DNA from: Chitinophagaceae bacterium
GTDB taxonomy: Bacteria; Bacteroidota; Bacteroidia; Chitinophagales; Chitinophagaceae
Length of the DNA stretch: 64,000 nucleotides
NCBI GenBank assembly: GCA_021151685.1
Contig: JAGKWS010000007.1
Span: forward strand, 24,819-88,818
Reading direction: 5' to 3'
The stretch's first letter is position 1; every line of letters begins with the position of its first letter. A program made the position numbers and the translations under genes. Positions 35,832-44,542 of this stretch are shown piece by piece. Under the pieces are notes generated by a model. The model searched no databases, was not told the DNA's origin, and worked only from the letters and a program-made list of their open reading frames with translations.

Positions 35832-36541
35832 AGAAGATAAGTAAATTGCATTTTATTACTACTACTGCGGCATTGGCAGAGCAGGCATGCAAGGGCGGTG
35901 CAGATTGGGTGCAGCTACGGTTGAAAAATGTAACGTACGACGAATACAAAGCTGTTGCATTAGAGGTACAAGCAGTTTGTAAGCAATATAAAGCTACGTT
36001 CATCATCAACGATGTGGCCCGACTGGCCCTCGATATTGGGGCAGATGGGGTGCATCTGGGAAAGACCGATGTAATGACATCAGAAGAGGAGAGGGCACTG
36101 GTGCTGGGAGGTTTCATTATTGGGCGCACTACCAATACTTTGCAAGACATTGTAGACTTGCAGGGGAAAACGGTTCATTACATTGGTCTGGGGCCATATC
36201 AGTTTACTACCACCAAGCAGAACCTGAGTCCGGTATTGGGAATAGAAGGATACAAAACAATATTGGCCGGGCTAAAAGAAAGAAATGTAACGCCACCTCC
36301 TGTAATAGCCATTGGTGGCATACTGAATTACCATGTACGTGCCTTGCTGGATGCTGGTGTGTATGGTGTAGCCGTGTCTGGTGCCATTAGTAATGCGGCC
36401 GATGTGGCAGGGAAAGCAAAATCGTTTGTAGACATACTGCACGAAACCAACTGTATAGACTTAGGAAAGCCTGCTTCAAAAGAAGATATAGCCGGAATGA
36501 TAATTGGTGGTATTGGTGAGGTGTTGGGTAGTTTGTTGTAA
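35828..36541 (+). CDS. thiE: Thiamine phosphate synthase
   Basis: This 237-residue TIM-barrel enzyme joins HMP-PP and HET-P to give thiamine phosphate. It shows 'WVQLRLKN' near residue 27, 'FIINDVARLALDIGADGVHLGKTD' at about 58-81, and 'VIAIGGI' before 'GVYGVAVSGAI' for phosphate binding. It is about 25 residues longer than E. coli ThiE, the extra length being C-terminal. Translationally coupled to thiD. Confidence 0.94.
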   Translation: MKKISKLHFITTTAALAEQACKGGADWVQLRLKNVTYDEYKAVALEVQAVCKQYKATFIINDVARLALDIGADGVHLGKTDVMTSEEERALVLGGFIIGRTTNTLQDIVDLQGKTVHYIGLGPYQFTTTKQNLSPVLGIEGYKTILAGLKERNVTPPPVIAIGGILNYHVRALLDAGVYGVAVSGAISNAADVAGKAKSFVDILHETNCIDLGKPASKEDIAGMIIGGIGEVLGSLL

Positions 36542-36559
36542 AAAAAAGAAAAATTACAT

Positions 36560-37330
36560 ATGAAAGATGCATTAAAAATAGGAGATAAAGTATTTCAGTC
36601 CCGGTTATTTACAGGTACTGGTAAGTTTGGTAACCACCAGTTGATGGAAGATGCATTACTGGCATCGGGTTCGGAGCTGGTAACAGTAGCATTGCGGCGC
36701 ATAAGTGCCGATGGCGAGGACGATGATATTCTGAAGCATTTGCATCATACGCATATCAACTTATTGCCCAACACATCGGGTGTGCGCAATGCCGATGAAG
36801 CAGTGTTTGCTGCCAAACTGGCAAGAGAAGCATTGCAAACCAACTGGCTGAAGCTGGAAATACATCCTGACCCTAAATACCTGATGCCCGACCCCATAGA
36901 AACACTTAAGGCAGCGGAAAGACTGGTAAAAGAAGGGTTCATTGTATTGCCCTACATACATGCCGACCCTGTGTTGTGTAAGCGATTGGAGGAAGTAGGC
37001 GTAGCTGCCGTTATGCCGTTGGGTGCGCCTATTGGCAGCAATATGGGACTGAAAACACTTGAATTCCTGCATATTATTATAGAGCAGAGCAATGTACCTG
37101 TGGTGGTAGATGCTGGTATTGGTAGCCCCAGCCATGCGGCAGCAGCTATGGAGGCTGGTGCCGATGCCGTATTGGTAAACACGGCCATAGCTGTAGCCCG
37201 CGATCCGGTGGCCATTGCACACGCATTTCGTATGGGGGTAGAAGCTGGTCGTATGGCATACAAGGCCGGCTTGCCAGCAAGCAAGCTACAGGCCGAAAGT
37301 AGTAGCCCGCTTACTGACTTTCTGAACTGA
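36560..37330 (+). CDS. thiG: Thiazole synthase
   Basis: This 256-residue TIM-barrel enzyme forms the thiazole ring from deoxyxylulose phosphate, ThiS-thiocarboxylate and dehydroglycine. The Schiff-base lysine is Lys98 ('[10 protein letters not shown]'); '[13 protein letters not shown]' and '[29 protein letters not shown]' are conserved. It is the last gene before a strong terminator. The partner that makes dehydroglycine (ThiH or ThiO) and the ThiS-activating ThiF are not in this operon. Confidence 0.97.
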   Translation: MKDALKIGDKVFQSRLFTGTGKFGNHQLMEDALLASGSELVTVALRRISADGEDDDILKHLHHTHINLLPNTSGVRNADEAVFAAKLAREALQTNWLKLEIHPDPKYLMPDPIETLKAAERLVKEGFIVLPYIHADPVLCKRLEEVGVAAVMPLGAPIGSNMGLKTLEFLHIIIEQSNVPVVVDAGIGSPSHAAAAMEAGADAVLVNTAIAVARDPVAIAHAFRMGVEAGRMAYKAGLPASKLQAESSSPLTDFLN

Positions 37331-37370
37331 GCCAGTATCGAAAAAGGTTTGTAGATTGGCAACATATTCA

Positions 37371-37427
37371 AAAGGGTACAATAATGATTGATAGTGTATA
37401 TCTTATCATTATTGTACCCTTTTTTGT
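37371..37427. terminator. Terminator of thiamine operon
   Basis: Perfect 18-bp stem aaagggtacaataatgat (37371-37388) pairing with atcattattgtacccttt (37405-37422), followed by TTTG and with A-rich flank; it may also end the convergent gene at 37446. Confidence 0.88.
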
Positions 37428-37445
37428 TTGCTATTATACCGGCTA

Positions 37446-40400
37446 TTAGCCTTTTGTAGCCTTCACCCTGCTACGTCTCTCTTTTTTGGGTTCGGCAGGT
37501 TCGTCCTTGTTCAGACGGAACTCATTATCATCCTGTCTCCGGTCTATCAGTAGTACCCGAGGGTCTATAATTACCTTGTAAGGCTTGAAGCTTACCGGAA
37601 TATTGATGACCGAGCTGCCAACAGGTATTTTGTACCGGGCTATATGCGCCATAGTTTTGCGGTCTTTGTACACACCTATTTCTATGTAGTTGCTGCCCGA
37701 GGTTTCCTTTTCTTTACCGGTACTATCGGCATATGCTTTCTTAGATTTTACGGTAGCTGCAATCTGGTATTGGTTTCCGGCACCAGTAGCAGTAGCCTTT
37801 GTTATTTTATTGTCGTACAGCGTTATATTTTCAAACGCATCGGTCACAAAATACTGCATAGAGTCGGGCGTTACCTGTCTTATAGCCGATACGAGGTTGC
37901 GTGTAGTAGGGTAGGTCGCACCCTTGAACGCATACTGGTTAATGAAGCGACGCAGAGCCATATTCAGCGAATCTTCGCCAAGATACTTGCCCAACGCATG
38001 CATTTGTATGCCACCTTTCTGGTATAGTATGTATGCCTGTCCCGCTTCGGCATACATCCATGGTTTCTCCTTTTCCGATTCCGAAGAGCGGTTGGCCAGA
38101 TAGCGATCCATCTCTATTTTCAGGAACTTGCGCAGTTTTTCTTCGCCATATTCACGTTCCAGCACCATAATGGCACCGTATTGTGCCAGCGATTCAGAGA
38201 GCAGGTTAGAACCTTCGCAATCGGCACCTGTTACCTGATGGGCAAACCACTGGTGGGCCACCTCGTGTGCGGTTACGTAGAACGGATAGTCTACATTGTC
38301 TTTTTCGGCATCTACATCGGCAATAAAGCCTATACCCTCAGAGAATGGTATGGTATTGGGGAACGACTGTGCAAAGGTTGCATAACGGGGGAATTCCAGA
38401 ATACGCACCTGACGGTGTTGGTAGGGCGAAAATACCGTAGTATAATAATCCAGCGATTTTTTGATGCCTTTTATCATCCTGTCCAGATTGTATTCATGGC
38501 CGGGGTGGTAGTATATTTCTATATTGGTATTGTTCCATTTGTCGCGGCGCACCTTGTACCGGGCCGACAGGAACGAATAGAAGTTGAGGATACGGCTATC
38601 CATCTTATAGTGAAAATAGCTACGCCCCTTATCTTGCCACTGACGAATGAGGTAGCCGGGGGCAACAGCAGTTTGGTCGGGCACGGTACTCAACGTTACA
38701 TCCAGCGATATAAAGTCGGCATCGTGAATGAACAAGTTGCGGCTGTAGTTGCTGGTATCGTCTATAGAGCCCGATTGTGACCGGTAGCCCAACCCATGTT
38801 TCTTGCGCTCGGCATTGCTGCTCAGTTCATATTCGGCACTGTAGCCTATAGATGGCAGGAACGACCGGTTGTTGATGAATGTACCATTGTACAAAGGTTT
38901 GCTAAGGCCTGTAAATGAATGTTCAAAACCTTTTGATACCACTGCAAGGTTGAATTGGAGCATCACAGAACCTCCGGGTTGCAGCGGTTTGCCAAGGCGA
39001 TACATACGGTAACCCATAGTACTGTCGGCCCATGCAATTGTAGCGGGCATACCCAATGTCAATGATTTTACACGTACTTCGTCATTTAGTAATATGTGTA
39101 TGGTATCTATAGCCACATTGGTATTGTTGCGTAGTTGATAGCTACCAACTGCATCAAAACTTCGTTTATCCGGATATATGTCAATGTTGAGTGTCACATC
39201 GGTAACGCGTGGCTGTGGTATGTTTTTGTACTTGCTCAATTTACGTTCATAATCGGCCTGGCGTTTTTCTTGCTGATAGTCTGTAAGGTTGGTATGCAGC
39301 ACATTGGTATTGTAATATATGAAGCTACCACACGACACAAATACCACTAAAGATGCAGCCACTAAGGCCCATGAGCGGCGGTTTTCGCGATGGCGGGCAT
39401 CGGCCAGCCGCAGCTTGAACGCCTTTTCGGTGCCACGTGCCCATAACAAGCTGGTTAGTGCTGCCAAAGCCAGACTAAAGGCACCCCAATATAACTTGAA
39501 TACAAACCACGGATAGAGTGTGCTGCCAAAAGCATTCATATCAGACCACGTTACGCCCGGGTCTGATGCAAACACGAACAAACGGTGTTTTACCAATATT
39601 AATGCAAAGGTGCTGTTCCAGAAATAGAATAATGCAGTTATCAGGTAGCCCACAAACTTGTTAGATACCATTGTCTGTATAAAAATTGCCAATACCGCCA
39701 GAAGCCACATGTCTATGAGTCCTACTCCGTATACGTACTTTATGTACAAACCCAGCTCCAGATGGGTATAGCCGCGCGATAGTTGCACCAGTATACCCGA
39801 AACAATAACCACAGTTTGCAAAATGATTTGCATGAACATAAGGCCACTGAGCTTGCTTACAAAGAATACCCAGTTGGGTACAGGCAAGGCATCGAGTATA
39901 TTACTCATTCTGAACTCGCGGGCGCGCCATACCAGCTCTCCAGAGAACAAAATGGTAAGGATAACTGTAAACAGGCTGAAAGTGCCGCTAAAGTATTCTA
40001 CCACCTCGTAGGTAACCGGGAAGGTAGTGGTATCATATATCTTTCCTATCTGCATAGATACGAGGAAGAGAAACAACATACCAAACATCAGAATGATTTG
40101 GAAGTAGACGTTGCGCAGCAGTGTTTTACATTCATTTACCGATAGCCCCCAAAGGTTGCGCAGCATGGCCCCTGTACTGTACTGCAACTGTACGGCAGGT
40201 AGCGACTCTTTGCGAAAGAAGGATGGGATAAAAGACAATTTGCCGGGCACTATAGCCACTGGTTTGCGGAATGAAATGCGCCTTGGTGCGGCCGAGAAAG
40301 AGAACATTTTGTACCCAAGTACCCATACTGCTACGCCTATACCCAGCCATAGCAATCTGTTGATGAGGAATAGCCCTTCTACACCCAGTATGCGCGTGTT

Positions 40401-41102
40401 TTTATCGTAGGTGCTCCAATACTTGGTAATGGTACGCTTGGCAAAACTACCCATAGGGTCGGCAATGGCGGCAATGGTTTGTTTGTCAAGGCTCGAGAAG
40501 ATGGAGGATGCAACCCCATTGGCTACAAAAAAGACAATGAGCGATACCCATATCACAAAAATATCGCGCGATATAAGGCTGACTGCAAAGAATATGGCAC
40601 CAAAAACAAGTGTATTGGGTACAATGGTTTGCCAGTAGGTGTGTATATAGGGGGCCATCATAAAGGCACCTATGCGCTCGGGTATCAGGCCTGGCCATGC
40701 ATACCCTATCATCAGGCCAAAGGCAGGGGCAGTAAGAACCAGCAATGCAACCAGCATAGAGGCAGCAAAACGCCCCGATAGATAGTGGAATTTAGATACA
40801 GGGGTGGTAAATATCATGGTGTAGGTGTTGAAGCGGAAATCCTTCAATACCGCATTACCCACCATGGCAACAATGATAATGAGCCCCACATAATTGACGA
40901 TGAGCGAATAGAACGCATCGATGATGAAGGGCGCATTGGCCAGTATTTTTTCGCCACCAAAGCTGAAACGTGCTTCGGGGAACAATCCGCCAGACAGCAT
41001 AGCTACAAATGCCGTAACCACTGCCAGCATAAAAAAATATATGTAGGTGGCCGGGGTACGCAATAGCCGCCTCAGCTCGAACATGAATATAGACGTAAAC
41101 AT
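37446..41102 (-). CDS. ABC-2 permease fused to M1-family metallopeptidase
   Basis: This 1218-residue protein has about twelve membrane segments in residues 15-580, in two groups as in ABC-2 permeases ('FELRRLLRTPATYIYFF' start). After a linker, residues about 610-1130 form an M1 aminopeptidase with the zinc motif HEVAHQW (His946, Glu947, His950) and a downstream Glu in 'LSESLAQYG'. The tail is very basic. The cognate ATPase gene lies 33 bases upstream. The fusion is known in Bacteroidota; substrate is unknown. It may export a peptide and trim it outside the membrane (inference). Confidence 0.93.
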   Translation of the reverse strand: MFTSIFMFELRRLLRTPATYIYFFMLAVVTAFVAMLSGGLFPEARFSFGGEKILANAPFIIDAFYSLIVNYVGLIIIVAMVGNAVLKDFRFNTYTMIFTTPVSKFHYLSGRFAASMLVALLVLTAPAFGLMIGYAWPGLIPERIGAFMMAPYIHTYWQTIVPNTLVFGAIFFAVSLISRDIFVIWVSLIVFFVANGVASSIFSSLDKQTIAAIADPMGSFAKRTITKYWSTYDKNTRILGVEGLFLINRLLWLGIGVAVWVLGYKMFSFSAAPRRISFRKPVAIVPGKLSFIPSFFRKESLPAVQLQYSTGAMLRNLWGLSVNECKTLLRNVYFQIILMFGMLFLFLVSMQIGKIYDTTTFPVTYEVVEYFSGTFSLFTVILTILFSGELVWRAREFRMSNILDALPVPNWVFFVSKLSGLMFMQIILQTVVIVSGILVQLSRGYTHLELGLYIKYVYGVGLIDMWLLAVLAIFIQTMVSNKFVGYLITALFYFWNSTFALILVKHRLFVFASDPGVTWSDMNAFGSTLYPWFVFKLYWGAFSLALAALTSLLWARGTEKAFKLRLADARHRENRRSWALVAASLVVFVSCGSFIYYNTNVLHTNLTDYQQEKRQADYERKLSKYKNIPQPRVTDVTLNIDIYPDKRSFDAVGSYQLRNNTNVAIDTIHILLNDEVRVKSLTLGMPATIAWADSTMGYRMYRLGKPLQPGGSVMLQFNLAVVSKGFEHSFTGLSKPLYNGTFINNRSFLPSIGYSAEYELSSNAERKKHGLGYRSQSGSIDDTSNYSRNLFIHDADFISLDVTLSTVPDQTAVAPGYLIRQWQDKGRSYFHYKMDSRILNFYSFLSARYKVRRDKWNNTNIEIYYHPGHEYNLDRMIKGIKKSLDYYTTVFSPYQHRQVRILEFPRYATFAQSFPNTIPFSEGIGFIADVDAEKDNVDYPFYVTAHEVAHQWFAHQVTGADCEGSNLLSESLAQYGAIMVLEREYGEEKLRKFLKIEMDRYLANRSSESEKEKPWMYAEAGQAYILYQKGGIQMHALGKYLGEDSLNMALRRFINQYAFKGATYPTTRNLVSAIRQVTPDSMQYFVTDAFENITLYDNKITKATATGAGNQYQIAATVKSKKAYADSTGKEKETSGSNYIEIGVYKDRKTMAHIARYKIPVGSSVINIPVSFKPYKVIIDPRVLLIDRRQDDNEFRLNKDEPAEPKKERRSRVKATKG

Positions 41103-41135
41103 ATAGTAGTGAGATTACAAGAAATGAAATGGATA

Positions 41136-41996
41136 CTAAGCAATGTTGGCAAAATAGATGTCTTCGAGCGTAGCATCTACTGACACAAATCCGTTTCCCG
41201 GATTGGTTTCGCTATAGATGTGTACCATCATTTTACCACCAGACAGTTTAGACAACACCAATCTGTGATTTTCCTGTATAGAGGCAATCTCTTCGCGGGC
41301 CACCTGTTTGCGCCATATGCGCCCATCAAACTCCCTAAGTAGTGTTTCGGGGTTGCCACGGCGCACTACGGTGCCACTGGCTATGATGGCCATATCGTTA
41401 CATAGTTCCTGTACGTCTTCTACAATGTGGGTAGACAGTATCACTACCACGTTTTCACCAATCTCACTCAGCAAATTGTTGAAACGCAGCCGTTCGGCGG
41501 GGTCCAGCCCGGCCGTTGGTTCGTCTACAATTATTAGTTTGGGGTTGCCTATCAGTGCCTGTGCTATACCAAAGCGTTGTTTCATACCGCCCGAATAACC
41601 ACCGAGAAATTTATTGCGGTGGTTATAGAGGTTCACCTGTTCCAGTAAAGACTTTACCAGTTCTTTGCGCTCACGGTCATTGGTCACACCCTTTAGCCGG
41701 GCTATGTAGTGCAGCATTTCCTCGGCCGATACCTTGGGGTATACGCCAAACTCTTGTGGCAAGTACCCCAAGGTTTTGCGCAATTCCTGTTTCTGGGCAA
41801 AAACATCTATCCCATCAAATGTTATAGTGCCTGCATCGGCCTCTTGCAGGGTGGCGATGGTACGCATCAGGGTCGATTTGCCGGCACCATTGGGGCCCAG
41901 CAGGCCAAACATACCGTTGGAGATAGTGAGAGAAACATCGCGAAGGGCATGGGTGCCGTTAGGATACGTTTTGGATAAGCCAGATATCTGTAGCAT
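41136..41996 (-). CDS. ABC transporter ATP-binding protein
   Basis: This 286-residue ATPase has Walker A GPNGAGKST (about 35-43), the ABC signature 'GGYSGGMKQRF', Walker B 'LIIVDEPTAGLDP' and a His switch 'ILSTHIVEDV'. It pairs with the permease-peptidase fusion directly downstream. The ATG at 41996 (MLQISGLSKTYPNG) is preferred; the longer reading to 42107 crosses a promoter-like region. Confidence 0.93.
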   Translation of the reverse strand: MLQISGLSKTYPNGTHALRDVSLTISNGMFGLLGPNGAGKSTLMRTIATLQEADAGTITFDGIDVFAQKQELRKTLGYLPQEFGVYPKVSAEEMLHYIARLKGVTNDRERKELVKSLLEQVNLYNHRNKFLGGYSGGMKQRFGIAQALIGNPKLIIVDEPTAGLDPAERLRFNNLLSEIGENVVVILSTHIVEDVQELCNDMAIIASGTVVRRGNPETLLREFDGRIWRKQVAREEIASIQENHRLVLSKLSGGKMMVHIYSETNPGNGFVSVDATLEDIYFANIA

Positions 41997-42059
41997 GAGC
42001 GTGTTGTTTTGATATGTAACAGTGAATCGCAGTTGTTGTAGGATTGTTACAAAATACAA

Positions 42060-42067
42060 CAAATTTA
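42060..42067 (-). promoter_or_regulatory. Possible -7 element of ABC operon
   Basis: TAAATTTG on the minus strand, about 63 bases before the ATG at 41996; no confirmed -33 element. Confidence 0.35.
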
Positions 42068-42179
42068 TTGGGGGATATTGAGGGGAGATGGTTTCGTCTG
42101 TATTCATATCCCCACTGTTGGGTATGTTTTTCTATGAAGGGATAGCTATATTTTAAGTAACTACAACGGGTACAATGCA

Positions 42180-42187
42180 TAACTTTG
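42180..42187 (+). promoter_or_regulatory. -7 promoter element of S41 protease gene
   Basis: TAACTTTG, four bases before the GTG start at 42192. The same spacing as other leaderless genes here, which supports the GTG. Confidence 0.55.
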
Positions 42188-42191
42188 TGTA

Positions 42192-43907
42192 GTGAGCCAA
42201 CGAGACCATAAAGAAGTGAAGGGCCAGGTATGGATGCCTGTGCTGTTTTCGCTGGTTTTAATTGTGGGGATGGTATTGGGGTTCAATCTTCGTGACTCTC
42301 TGCGCAACAAAATCTCGATTGCAGAAAGAAATGACCGGCTGGGAGACATTATACAGCTTATAAAAGAACGCTATGTAGATACGGTGAATACCAACCGTAT
42401 GTACGAAGATGCAGTTGCCGGTATACTGGAGCCCTTAGACCCACATACCGTATATATACCCGCTACCGATTTACAAGATGTAAATGAAGAATTGGAAGGA
42501 GGTTTTTCCGGTATTGGTGTCGAATTTTCTATCATTAAAGATACAGTAGAGGTAACTGCGGTAACTACCAGAGGGCCAGCGGCAAAAGCTGGTATGGAAA
42601 GTGGTGACCAATTGATAAAAGTAGACGATTCGGTAGTAGCCGGTGTGGGTATTACATCGGGTAGAATCACCAAGCTACTGAGGGGAAAGCGGGGAACATC
42701 GGCAAAAGTGGTGCTGCGTAAAGTGGCCAATGGGCAAATTAAGATTGCAGCGGTGGTAAGGGATATTGTACCCATAAGCAGTCTCGATGCCTTTGTAATG
42801 GTTAATGATAGTACTGGTTACATTAAGGTAAACAAGTTCAGTGCCAATACCTATACCGAGTTTGCAGATGCGCTGCAAAAGCTGAAAGATGAAGGTGCCA
42901 AACACCTGATATTGGACCTGCGCGATAACCCCGGTGGTTATCTGGACGCAGCAACTGCTATGGCCGATGATTTTCTGAAAGGAGAAAAAACTGTAGTATC
43001 AACAAGAGGGCGTAATACGGCCACGTCCGAGTTTAAGTCGACAGATGGGGGCTTGATGGAGGAGGGAAAATTGGTAGTGTTGGTGAACGAAAGTGCTGCT
43101 TCGGCCAGCGAGGTAGTAGCCGGGGCCATACAAGACTGGGACAGGGGCGTAATAATAGGACGCAGAACTTATGGAAAGGGATTGGTACAGGAACAATACG
43201 ACATATCGAACGGGGCAGCATTGCGGCTTACAACAGCCCGATATTACACCCCTTCGGGCCGCAGCATACAAAGGTCGTTTGCGGGTGGCCGGGATGAATA
43301 TGCCGATGATCTGGAAAATAGATTGAAAGAAGGAGAACTGACAGGCAAAGAAGCCCGCCCCAATGACACAACAAAATTTTACACCGCCAATCACAGAATT
43401 GTGTATGGTGGCGGAGGCATTCAGCCCGATGTGTATGTGCCATACGATACCAGCCGACTTTCAGACCCCATGTACGATATCGCCTTCAGCGATGAGATGC
43501 GTATAGCCATCAGAGAGTTTTATGTGCACCACCGCAATCAGATGCAGTTTACCAGTGTACGCGACTATATTCGTTTCTTCAAAAGCGAGAAAGATGTGGT
43601 AACACAATATCTTTCGCTCTTGTCTGGCAGCAAACAAAGTACAGCCCGGCGGCAGATTGCCCAACCCATGCGCCAGAAATATGTGGAACTACAAGTAAAG
43701 GCGCAGTTGGCACGCTACCTCTTCAGAGATAATGGATACTATTCGGTGAGGCTGGACGATGATAATGTTGTAGCCAAAGCATTGCAAGTATTGTCTGGTA
43801 GCCAATACGATAAGTATCTTACAACAACCAATGCTGTAAATAGCAATACTGCCATGGCAGGCCAAAAGGCAGCTAAGTTTGCAAACGGCAAAACGGGTAA
43901 ACGCTAA
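42192..43907 (+). CDS. S41-family C-terminal processing protease
   Basis: This 571-residue protease has one N-terminal membrane segment (about 14-33), a PDZ domain (about 85-170) and the S41 catalytic core: Ser304 in SASE and Lys329 in YGKG, forming the Ser-Lys dyad. It is expected in the periplasm, anchored in the inner membrane, trimming protein C-termini in envelope quality control. It starts with GTG (SQRDHKEVKGQVW), four bases after a TAACTTTG element; the next ATG is 42234, inside the membrane segment. The 3' end overlaps the convergent pdeM gene by four bases with no terminator. Confidence 0.92.
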   Translation: MSQRDHKEVKGQVWMPVLFSLVLIVGMVLGFNLRDSLRNKISIAERNDRLGDIIQLIKERYVDTVNTNRMYEDAVAGILEPLDPHTVYIPATDLQDVNEELEGGFSGIGVEFSIIKDTVEVTAVTTRGPAAKAGMESGDQLIKVDDSVVAGVGITSGRITKLLRGKRGTSAKVVLRKVANGQIKIAAVVRDIVPISSLDAFVMVNDSTGYIKVNKFSANTYTEFADALQKLKDEGAKHLILDLRDNPGGYLDAATAMADDFLKGEKTVVSTRGRNTATSEFKSTDGGLMEEGKLVVLVNESAASASEVVAGAIQDWDRGVIIGRRTYGKGLVQEQYDISNGAALRLTTARYYTPSGRSIQRSFAGGRDEYADDLENRLKEGELTGKEARPNDTTKFYTANHRIVYGGGGIQPDVYVPYDTSRLSDPMYDIAFSDEMRIAIREFYVHHRNQMQFTSVRDYIRFFKSEKDVVTQYLSLLSGSKQSTARRQIAQPMRQKYVELQVKAQLARYLFRDNGYYSVRLDDDNVVAKALQVLSGSQYDKYLTTTNAVNSNTAMAGQKAAKFANGKTGKR

Positions 43908-44542
43908 CCAATTTTCAGTACACTGTCTGGTAGCACCCCATATACGGTTGCCCCCTTCTTTGCGGGCATTATTTGCAGGCCGGTCAGGGTGCCGAAAGCT
44001 GGTAATATAATTCTGTTGGTAGTTTGATAAAAGCAAGGCAACCGCACACGCTGTTTTGCAGCCCCTGTAAGCAATATGCCGGGATGAATGTGCCCTACAA
44101 TGTTTGTCTTGCCAGCAGGTACGATAGCCATTGGTTCATGTGTGTAAATGCAATCAACATCTTCTGCCATATCGCACACACGCACACCTGCTTCTTCAAA
44201 TTGCCGGTCATGAATCAGGTCGTGGTTCCCTCTTACCAGCGTAAATTCAATTTTTGGCCATTGCCCTACAAGTGCTGCAAAATTCATCCAGTCGTTATTG
44301 ATACGGGAGTGAAACAAATCGCCGAGAAATAGCACTTTTCGGGGCCCTGTAGCATAGAATAGTGCATTCAGCCGCTCATAATCGGCTTGTTGTGCATTGG
44401 CTGATATGGATATGCCCTCCTTGCGAAAGTGACTTGCCTTGCCCAGATGTACATCGGCTATAATCAGCATGCCATCATCTGGTTGTAACAGGGCTTTTTG
44501 GTGCAGCAGTGTGTATGTGGTGGTGCCTATGGTTATGTTCAT
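43904..44542 (-). CDS. pdeM: Ligase-associated DNA damage response endonuclease PdeM
   Basis: This 212-residue calcineurin-like metallophosphoesterase has motifs DVH (Asp30, His32), GD (74-75), GNHD (105-108), His135 and GHIH (150-153), a complete binuclear metal site. PdeM is the fourth member of the ligase-associated repair cluster (TIGR04123-type). Its ATG overlaps the helicase stop in ATGA (44539-44542). Confidence 0.94.
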   Translation of the reverse strand: MNITIGTTTYTLLHQKALLQPDDGMLIIADVHLGKASHFRKEGISISANAQQADYERLNALFYATGPRKVLFLGDLFHSRINNDWMNFAALVGQWPKIEFTLVRGNHDLIHDRQFEEAGVRVCDMAEDVDCIYTHEPMAIVPAGKTNIVGHIHPGILLTGAAKQRVRLPCFYQTTNRIILPAFGTLTGLQIMPAKKGATVYGVLPDSVLKIG

